From: Fredinandcohnia onubensis
GTDB lineage: Bacteria > Bacillota > Bacilli > Bacillales > Bacillaceae_L
DNA: 64,000 nt
Direction: 5' to 3'
Assembly: GCF_002734285.1 (NCBI RefSeq)
Contig: NZ_NSEA01000024.1
Location: 1 to 64,000, forward strand
Notes under the pieces: model-generated
The model's input: the letters and a program-made list of their open reading frames with translations, nothing else
Told to the model about the DNA's origin: nothing
Database searches by the model: none
In this document: positions 58,283 to 64,000 of the stretch, piece after piece
How the letters are laid out: the number at the start of each line of letters is the position of its first letter
Numbering within the stretch: position 1 is the stretch's first letter
Made by a program: the position numbers and the translations under genes

Positions 58283-60136
58283 ATGTCTCGCAAAAATGAA
58301 TCAATAAATACAACAAGTATAAAGCTTACTTTGCTCGTAACAGGTGTTCTCTGGTTAAAGACGGTGATTGTTTGTTTTGTCGGCTTTAATCTTAGCATCC
58401 AATCCTATTTTGATATTTTATTAGTACTAACAAGTTCCATTGGTTCCCTTTTATTATTAATGGGTTTAAGTTTTTATTTTCGAGAAAAGGTAAATCGAAT
58501 TGTATTGTTTGCACTATTAGTTGTGGGAACTGCCATTCTTTATGCTGATCTTCTTTATTATCGTTTTTATAATGATTTTGTGACGGTGCCAATCCTGTTT
58601 CAATTCAATAATGTAGGTGGATTGAGTGCAAGTACTGTAGAATTGATGAGCCCATGGGATCTCTTATTGTTTCCTGATTTATTTTTAATGGGATGGCTGT
58701 TCTTTAAGACAAAGTCCACTCTAATCGTTACAAAACAACAAAAGAAGAAATATATAGCAACTAGTTCAGCGTTGGCAGTTTTAGCAATTTGTTTTGGTTT
58801 GCTAAAATCAGTTCATCTTTTTTCGGAAGCTTACGACAGGGAGCAAATGGTGAAATCTCTGGGCCTATTAAATTATCATATGTATGATATTAGCTTAGGC
58901 CTCAAAGCCCCTCTAGAACGATTACTTGTTACAGAGGCAGATGCCGTTGCGTTAGAGGAGCATTTGCAGCATAAAGATTCCGAGCGAACGGACTTATTCG
59001 GAATAGCAAAAGGAAAAAATGTGGTCTTAATCACGTTGGAATCCACTCAAGACTTTGTGATCAACCAAAAGATAAATGGAGAAGAAGTGACACCATTCCT
59101 AAATGAGTTGATTAAGGATAGTTTTTATTTTAATCAAATCTATGATCAAACAGCCCAGGGAAAAACATCGGATGCGGAATTTATGATCGATACAAGTCTA
59201 TATCCATTATCAAGCGGATCTGTTTTTGTAAGAAGGCCTGAAAATACGTACTATAGTCTTCCTCATATTTTAAAAGAGAACAATAATTATTATGTTGCAG
59301 CATTTCACGGGAATGTAAATACGTTCTGGAATCGGGATGTCATGTACAAATCCCTAGGCTACGATCGATACTTTTCAATGGAGGATTATACAGTAACTGA
59401 AGAAAACTCGGTTAACTATGGACTAAAAGATATTCCTTTTTTTACAAAATCAGTTGAGCATATGAAGAACTTACCTGAACCGTATTATGCAAAATTCCTT
59501 ACCTTGACTAATCATTTTCCATATTTATTAGACGAGGAAGATCTGTTTATTGAACCAGCAAATACAGAGGAAGAAGTAGTGAATCGTTATGTGACAACTG
59601 TTCGTTACTTGGATAAATCAATTGAACTATTTTTCGAAGAGTTAAAAGCAGAAGGATTGTACGAAGATACAGTGTTTGTGCTTGTAGGCGACCACTATGG
59701 TATTTCTGAGAAATATGAGCAAGGCCTAAATGAGTTACTAGGTCAAGAGGATTCGATTGTCAATCAAGTAAAAAATAAACAAATCCCACTGATTATTCAT
59801 GTACCTGGCCAAGAAGGGGAAACAATTACCACACAAGGTGGAGAAATAGACATACGCCCTACTTTACTCCATCTCCTTGGTATAAACATTGATAATCGGT
59901 ATTCATTTGGACATAATCTTTTCACAAGGGATAGCGACCATCCTGTTATTTTTCGAGATGGTGGTTTTGTAACCGAAAATTACTTATATAAGGATAGCGT
60001 TTGTTATAGCAATCAAGATGGACTATCTGTAGATATCCAGAAATGTGATTCTTATTTAGACGTGGTACGAGAGGAGCTAACATTATCGGATAGCATCATT
60101 TTCGGTGATGTATTACGATTTATGGTTGAAGAATAA
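58283..60136 (+). CDS. Lipoteichoic acid synthase family protein
   Basis: A 617-residue LtaS-type enzyme that polymerises glycerol phosphate from phosphatidylglycerol on the outer face of the membrane. Five N-terminal helices (to about 175) precede a linker and the sulfatase-like catalytic domain (about 245-590). Metal and active sites: NVVLITLESTQDF (Glu), QTAQGKTSDAEF with nucleophile T295, and VLVGDHYGI (Asp-His). The residues match LtaS. ATG 58283 is preferred over GTG 58265. It stands alone with a terminator behind it; Bacilli often carry several paralogues, so which one this is cannot be told. Confidence 0.92.
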   Translation: MSRKNESINTTSIKLTLLVTGVLWLKTVIVCFVGFNLSIQSYFDILLVLTSSIGSLLLLMGLSFYFREKVNRIVLFALLVVGTAILYADLLYYRFYNDFVTVPILFQFNNVGGLSASTVELMSPWDLLLFPDLFLMGWLFFKTKSTLIVTKQQKKKYIATSSALAVLAICFGLLKSVHLFSEAYDREQMVKSLGLLNYHMYDISLGLKAPLERLLVTEADAVALEEHLQHKDSERTDLFGIAKGKNVVLITLESTQDFVINQKINGEEVTPFLNELIKDSFYFNQIYDQTAQGKTSDAEFMIDTSLYPLSSGSVFVRRPENTYYSLPHILKENNNYYVAAFHGNVNTFWNRDVMYKSLGYDRYFSMEDYTVTEENSVNYGLKDIPFFTKSVEHMKNLPEPYYAKFLTLTNHFPYLLDEEDLFIEPANTEEEVVNRYVTTVRYLDKSIELFFEELKAEGLYEDTVFVLVGDHYGISEKYEQGLNELLGQEDSIVNQVKNKQIPLIIHVPGQEGETITTQGGEIDIRPTLLHLLGINIDNRYSFGHNLFTRDSDHPVIFRDGGFVTENYLYKDSVCYSNQDGLSVDIQKCDSYLDVVREELTLSDSIIFGDVLRFMVEE

Positions 60137-60153
60137 TACAAAAATCCTAAAAA

Positions 60154-60202
60154 AAGGTAAATGGGTGTCAAATATGTTTGACACATCGTTTACCTTTTTT
60201 TA
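60154..60202 (+). terminator. Strong terminator behind the LTA synthase gene
   Basis: GGTAAATGGGTGTCAAA (60156-60172) pairs with TTTGACACATCGTTTACC (60177-60194), with A-run before and TTTTTTT after. Confidence 0.93.
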
Positions 60203-60257
60203 TAATAAGGGTGTAAAAAAGTTTTTACACCTTAAAAAACTAAGGGTGGCATCGTGA

Positions 60258-60470
60258 ATGGAAAATAGAATTAAAGAATACAGAGAAAAAAGCGGGTTCT
60301 CACAAGGGAAATTAGCAGAAATGTGTAATGTCAGCAGGCAAACGATTAATGCGATCGAAAACAATAAATATGATCCCAGTTTGCAGCTAGCATTTGATAT
60401 CGCCCGGACATTAGGAGTCACCATGGAAGAAATATTTATGCCAGAGAATGGGGGGAAAAGGAATGGATAA
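60258..60470 (+). CDS. XRE-family regulator of a membrane-protein operon
   Basis: A 70-residue Cro/C1-type helix-turn-helix protein: IKEYREKSGFSQGKLAEMCNVSRQTINAIENNKYDPSLQLAFDIARTLGVTMEEIF. It is of the YgzD/YvaO-like short class that regulates adjacent membrane proteins. It overlaps the next gene by eight bases, so both are made together. The membrane partner at 60463 has a close relative at 60954. Confidence 0.92.
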   Translation: MENRIKEYREKSGFSQGKLAEMCNVSRQTINAIENNKYDPSLQLAFDIARTLGVTMEEIFMPENGGKRNG

Positions 60471-60855
60471 AACAAAAAAGTTAATCGGAGTTATAGCCTT
60501 TCTAGTTTTTTTAACAATTGCAGGATTCTCCTTATACAAATGGATACGATTTGAAACGATTGATGCGGGTTCTATATTCTTTAGTTTTCTTGCTTTAACA
60601 TATTTTTTTAATTTGCTAAATTGGGGGCAACATGAAGGCGGCGGTGAGAAAGATGAATTAGACAGACATATTCAAACCCAAAGTGCCAAAATAGGTTACT
60701 ATGTGCTAATGATACTATCAGGTTTAATCCTATTTATATCTGAAGGGACTGGCAACTTTAATCATATTGATAATTTTCCACTGCTACTAGTGGTTTGCCT
60801 TACCTTCGTTACAGTTCCAATTACAGAATATATTTACTCTAGAAAGTACAAGTAA
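60463..60855 (+). CDS. Small four-helix membrane protein (first copy)
   Basis: A 130-residue membrane protein with four helices (about 6-24, 35-52, 74-92, 100-118). Between helices 2 and 3 lies the acidic loop EGGGEKDELDRHIQTQSAKIGYY. The gene at 60954 encodes a relative with the same arrangement, including NFPLLLVVCLTF/NYPLFIALCLAY and ITEYIYSRK/VVQYILVKR. GGGGGAAAAGG precedes ATG 60463. It is translationally coupled to the XRE regulator. Function is unknown. Confidence 0.8.
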   Translation: MDKTKKLIGVIAFLVFLTIAGFSLYKWIRFETIDAGSIFFSFLALTYFFNLLNWGQHEGGGEKDELDRHIQTQSAKIGYYVLMILSGLILFISEGTGNFNHIDNFPLLLVVCLTFVTVPITEYIYSRKYK

Positions 60856-60953
60856 TTAGAGCTATTACTATCTAAACATCATCTAGAGGATTATGCACAT
60901 TAAAGGTAATCGCTTCTTTTTTCATAATGATATGTAGCAGAGGGGAGATAAAA

Positions 60954-61340
60954 GTGAAGAAGAAAGACGTCATTTGGTTGGTTGTATTAACGGGAATCAC
61001 TGTATATATTGGACTCACATTATTAAGCTATTTTCGTATTGGTGATACGTTTGGGATTCCTGAATATTTAGTGATAATCGGACTTGTTATCGCCTGGGGG
61101 GAGTTTATTACCTGGGGTTCACGCAGAGAAGTACAAAAAGATGAAATGGGTAAAGAGATTATTAAAAAGAGTAATAACATTAGTTATAACATTCTATTTA
61201 TATCATTGTTGATTATTTGGATCATTGACTATTTATTCATTGGAAATGAAGATAACTATCCGCTTTTCATCGCTTTGTGCTTAGCATATATGATTAATCC
61301 GGTCGTCCAATATATCTTAGTGAAAAGACAGATAGGATAA
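60954..61340 (+). CDS. Small four-helix membrane protein (second copy)
   Basis: A 128-residue paralogue of the protein at 60463, with helices at about 7-24, 33-50, 77-95, 103-120 and the loop SRREVQKDEMGKEIIKKSNN. GTG 60954 follows AGGGGAG nine bases upstream; ATG 60927 has no ribosome site. It lies 98 bases behind the first copy, in a probable three-gene unit XRE-membrane-membrane. Divergence between the copies suggests a heterodimer. Confidence 0.78.
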   Translation: MKKKDVIWLVVLTGITVYIGLTLLSYFRIGDTFGIPEYLVIIGLVIAWGEFITWGSRREVQKDEMGKEIIKKSNNISYNILFISLLIIWIIDYLFIGNEDNYPLFIALCLAYMINPVVQYILVKRQIG

Positions 61341-61351
61341 CGTTTAAGAAA

Positions 61352-61378
61352 GGCGGCTAGTCATATAGTCGTTTTTTT
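61352..61378 (+). terminator. Weak terminator
   Basis: CGGCTA pairs with TAGTCG (one G-U), followed by TTTTTTT. Confidence 0.55.
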
Positions 61379-61426
61379 CTTAACTTTTAGTAATGAGTTC
61401 GCGGTTAGGAATTAGGGGGGACGAAA

Positions 61427-62305
61427 ATGAAAATTAATTATTCGATTGTTGATGTTTTTTCAACAGGAAAATATACAGGGAATCCACTTGCTGTTTTTAA
61501 AAATGCTGGGGCTATTTCTGATCAAGAAATGCAACAAATCGCAAAAGAAGTTAATTACTCTGAAACTACTTTTATTACTTCTGATAAAAAAAGTGACGGT
61601 GGTTATGATGTTCGAATCTTTACACCGAATGAAGAGGTTCCTTTTGCTGGTCATCCTACTTTAGGTACTGCTTTTGTCATTCAAAACGAAATAGTAGAGG
61701 AACTATTGGAAACACTGATTCTAAATTATAAGGCTGGTCAGATTCCAGTTTCATTTGTTAAAAAAGATGAAGTTATATGGATGAAACAAAATGAACCTAC
61801 CTTTGGTCAGGTTTTAGATAGGAAAATAGTATCGGATGTTTTAAACATAGGTAGTGAATACATAGACGATCGCTTTCCAATCCAAGAGGTTTCGACGGGG
61901 CTTCCGGCCATCATTGTCCCCTTAAAGTCGTTAGAGGCAGTAAAGAAAGCCAATATAAATAGAGAGAAGTATTTTAAACTAATTGTACATTTGGAAGCAA
62001 AAGCGATTCTGGTTTTTTCACCAGAAGCTTATAACGCCGAAAATGATTTAAATGTTCGAGACTTTGCAGAATACTATGGCATTCCTGAAGATGCGGCTAC
62101 GGGCAGTTCAAATGGATGTTTAGCTGCATATCTAGTGAAATATAAGTACTTCAATAAGAGTGAAATCAACATTCGTGTAGAACAAGGATACGAAATTGGA
62201 AGACCCTCTTTATTATTTCTAAATGCACTTGAGCGCAACGAGAAAATTAACGTCTGCGTAGGAGGTAAAGTCGTAAAAATAGCTCAAGGTGAATGGTTCC
62301 TATAA
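61427..62305 (+). CDS. PhzF family isomerase
   Basis: A 292-residue protein of the PhzF/diaminopimelate-epimerase-like fold. VDVFSTGKYTGNPLAVF opens the first half, EVNYSETTFI has the catalytic Glu (about 45), IFTPNEEVPFAGHPTLGTAFV the second conserved motif, and EDAATGSSNGCLAAYLVKY the second-half loop. The phenazine genes are absent, so it probably isomerises another small acid. GGGGGG precedes ATG. No partner gene is nearby. Confidence 0.9.
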   Translation: MKINYSIVDVFSTGKYTGNPLAVFKNAGAISDQEMQQIAKEVNYSETTFITSDKKSDGGYDVRIFTPNEEVPFAGHPTLGTAFVIQNEIVEELLETLILNYKAGQIPVSFVKKDEVIWMKQNEPTFGQVLDRKIVSDVLNIGSEYIDDRFPIQEVSTGLPAIIVPLKSLEAVKKANINREKYFKLIVHLEAKAILVFSPEAYNAENDLNVRDFAEYYGIPEDAATGSSNGCLAAYLVKYKYFNKSEINIRVEQGYEIGRPSLLFLNALERNEKINVCVGGKVVKIAQGEWFL

Positions 62306-62424
62306 TTCTTTGTGGAAATGTTTGTGTACGGAAGCTGCTTTAATAATTGTATTAAGAATAATATAATTGGCCAAATGGGAATACTTAACTTAAGTTTTTA
62401 AAAGACTTAAGGAGTGGGTTTGAA

Positions 62425-63144
62425 GTGATGCATACGGTAAAGGAGATTCTGATAGTTTACGGAAGAATCATAACCATACTCCCACTTTTATTGTTTGTGA
62501 CACTGTTTATGGGCAAAAGATCGATAGGAGAATTGCCGGTTTTTGATTTTTTGGTAGTCATCACTCTAGGATCTGTAGTCGGTGCAGATATTGCTGATCC
62601 GAAAGTTGAACATATACATACAGCTTTTGCTGTTGTCGGTATAGCACTTCTACAAAGACTCATCTCCAATCTCATTCTAAAAAACAGAAAGATTGGTAAA
62701 GCCTTAACCTTTGAGCCAACCATTGTCATTATGGATGGAATTTTTAAAGTGAAGAATTTACGTAAAATCCATTATTCCTTAGATAATGTATTACAGATGC
62801 TTCGAGAAAAAGAAGTTTTTGATGTGTCAGATGTTCAGGTAGGAATTGTAGAAGCGAACGGAAGGATATCCGTCTATAAAAAATCAAATAAAGCATCAGT
62901 GTTACGTGAAGACCTAGGTTTACCAAGTAAACAGGATAAGTTACCTTACCCAGTCATTATCGAAGGGAAAGTTGACCATCATACTTTATCTGAACTTGGT
63001 ACGAATGAAACCTGGCTTAAGGAACAACTTCAAGGGAGAGGTATTACCAAGATTGACGAGGTTTTCTTTGCATCCCTAACCTCAGACTTAAAGCTACACC
63101 TTTCACCCGTTAATACTGATACACCCAATCATATTAAGCACTAA
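62425..63144 (+). CDS. DUF421 membrane protein (YetF/YrbG-like)
   Basis: A 239-residue protein with three N-terminal helices (about 12-32, 40-58, 64-86) and a C-terminal cytosolic DUF421 domain. RIITILPLLLFVTLFMGKRSIGELPVFDFLVVITLGSVVGADIADP is the family hallmark, followed by LEQ-type NVLQMLREKEVFDVSDVQVGIVEANGRISVYKK. AAGGAG (62408-62413) favours GTG 62425 or ATG 62428. The family includes spore-associated YetF-like proteins, function uncertain. Terminator behind. Confidence 0.9.
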   Translation: MMHTVKEILIVYGRIITILPLLLFVTLFMGKRSIGELPVFDFLVVITLGSVVGADIADPKVEHIHTAFAVVGIALLQRLISNLILKNRKIGKALTFEPTIVIMDGIFKVKNLRKIHYSLDNVLQMLREKEVFDVSDVQVGIVEANGRISVYKKSNKASVLREDLGLPSKQDKLPYPVIIEGKVDHHTLSELGTNETWLKEQLQGRGITKIDEVFFASLTSDLKLHLSPVNTDTPNHIKH

Positions 63145-63199
63145 AGACAATAAGTTTATAAGATATCCAGCGATACCAAGATTGGTAGTCTATCTTGAG

Positions 63200-63229
63200 G
63201 GAGTTGTCGTTATACGACAGCTCCTTTTT
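63200..63229 (+). terminator. Terminator
   Basis: GGAGTTGTCGT (63200-63210) pairs with ACGACAGCTCC (63214-63224), followed by TTTTTC. Confidence 0.92.
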
Positions 63230-63341
63230 CTTTAAAAAAGCTGGCAAAATTACAGCAAAAATACCAAAATTAGTATAAGGTTATCTTATGGAGTTTTTTT
63301 TTACGAGGTGGAAAACTATGAAAATAGTCAGGGGGAACATT

Positions 63342-63683
63342 ATGATCAATTACAATGGAAAAAGATTTGTTTCAATTGCTAACACTGAAAATGGAGAAGT
63401 CTCTTCAAAGACTTTTTTCGATTACACACAAGAAGGGAATATCCTTTCAGCTTTTTATAGTGGTGGGGAAATTGTAAAAGGTTTTCTAATCGGGATAGTT
63501 GAGGATAATGGTTGTTTGAATTTTAGATATAACCATGTAAATACAAGTAATGAGATAAGGGGAGGACAATGTTATTCAACCCCCGAATTACTTCCAGACG
63601 GCAGAATTAGACTGCATGAGAGTTGGAAATGGCTTGATAGTGAACAAACCGAAGGGAAGTCTACAATTGAAGAAGTAATCTAG
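63342..63683 (+). CDS. Small N-acetylglutamate synthase-like annotated family protein
   Basis: A 113-residue beta-rich protein: [50 protein letters not shown], then [26 protein letters not shown]. It belongs to a small family often labelled n-acetylglutamate synthase without enzymatic support. ATG 63342 follows AGGGGGA and matches the usual family start; ATG 63318 with GAGGTGG would add eight residues. Function is unknown. Confidence 0.75.
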   Translation: MINYNGKRFVSIANTENGEVSSKTFFDYTQEGNILSAFYSGGEIVKGFLIGIVEDNGCLNFRYNHVNTSNEIRGGQCYSTPELLPDGRIRLHESWKWLDSEQTEGKSTIEEVI

Positions 63684-63762
63684 AACAATAGTCGGTTACT
63701 TTGTTTGAACCCAACTATTTTTCCAACTATAATAAAGAAAACCATAGAAGGAAGGATGTCTC

Positions 63763-64000
63763 ATGACCAAGCATCGGATTTATACAATGAGTTTCGCAGG
63801 GGTCTATCCTCATTATGTTACGAAGGCTGAGAAAAAAGGACGTACGAAAGAAGAAGTAGATGAAATCATTCTCTGGTTAACAGGGTATAGTCAGGAAGAG
63901 TTAGAAGCACATCTAGAAAAAAAGACAAACTTTGAAGACTTCTTTGCGGAAGCTCCCAAACTAAATCCTTCGCGGGCTTTGATTAAAGGGGTGATCTGCG
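63763..64000 (+). CDS. DUF2200 family protein, cut by the window end
   Basis: The first 79 codons of a gene that runs out of the window. It starts [36 protein letters not shown] and continues [41 protein letters not shown], the DUF2200 signature. GAAGGAT stands before ATG. The full protein is usually about 115 residues, so roughly 35 residues are missing here. Function is unknown. Confidence 0.88.
   Translation, partial: MTKHRIYTMSFAGVYPHYVTKAEKKGRTKEEVDEIILWLTGYSQEELEAHLEKKTNFEDFFAEAPKLNPSRALIKGVIC

Overview
The window reads as a chromosomal stretch of a low-GC Gram-positive bacterium of the Bacillaceae. The evidence is strong AAGGAGG-type ribosome binding sites, frequent GTG/TTG starts, a BceRSAB-type four-gene set, a YesN/YesM pair, a PTS trehalose permease with TreR, CcpA-type cre sites and an LtaS-type lipoteichoic acid synthase. 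I see no rRNA, tRNA, CRISPR array, prophage or complete insertion sequence.

Layout. 1-1.3 kb: FMN reductase, YdhR-like monooxygenase, SLAP-domain protein. 1.6-6.1 kb: BceRSAB-type response regulator, intramembrane-sensing kinase, ABC ATPase and permease. 6.5-10.8 kb: manganese/zinc ABC importer behind MntR-like boxes, a 44-residue small ORF and an MntR-like regulator whose metal site is largely lost. 10.8-12.7 kb: two YibE/F membrane proteins. 13-16.4 kb: hydroxyacid dehydrogenase plus GntP permease, divergent from a LysR regulator. 16.4-35.5 kb: carbohydrate region with a YesN/YesM two-component system and two parallel cassettes of solute-binding protein, two permeases and GH2 beta-galactosidase, then an EamA transporter and a LacI regulator. 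No ABC ATPase is encoded with either importer, so a shared MsmX-type ATPase elsewhere is expected. 35.6-45 kb: MHYT-PAS-GGDEF protein, lipoprotein, EamA transporter, DUF2975/XRE pair, an extra UppS, PadR/DUF2812 pair, small zinc-ribbon protein, CmpB-like membrane protein. 45-54 kb: second FMN reductase with an MhqR-like operator, treR and treP without treA, zinc alcohol dehydrogenase, M20 amidohydrolase, DJ-1/PfpI and MOSC proteins. 54.7-64 kb: SF0329-like and DUF2277 proteins, LysM protein, peptidase E, VOC protein, LTA synthase, an XRE regulator with two related membrane proteins, PhzF, DUF421 and the start of a DUF2200 gene cut by the window edge.

The most unusual content is between the genes. 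(1) Tandem arrays lie in five gaps. Two arrays of unrelated sequence both have an exact 53-bp period and both alternate two unit types (106-bp higher-order period). A third family with 51-52 bp period occurs at three places, two of them just behind near-identical terminators. A fifth gap holds a 21-bp array. All periods are close to whole numbers of DNA helical turns (about 2 or 5). (2) A 29-bp imperfect palindrome with a GGGACAGGTCCC core occurs 14 times, repeatedly as head-to-head pairs with the first copy just behind a stop codon and the second just before the next ribosome binding site. This resembles REP/BIME elements. One copy encodes the C-terminus of the MntD-like permease and another abuts the stop codon of the short MntR-like gene. 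(3) A 152-bp MITE-like element lies inside the first galactoside operon.
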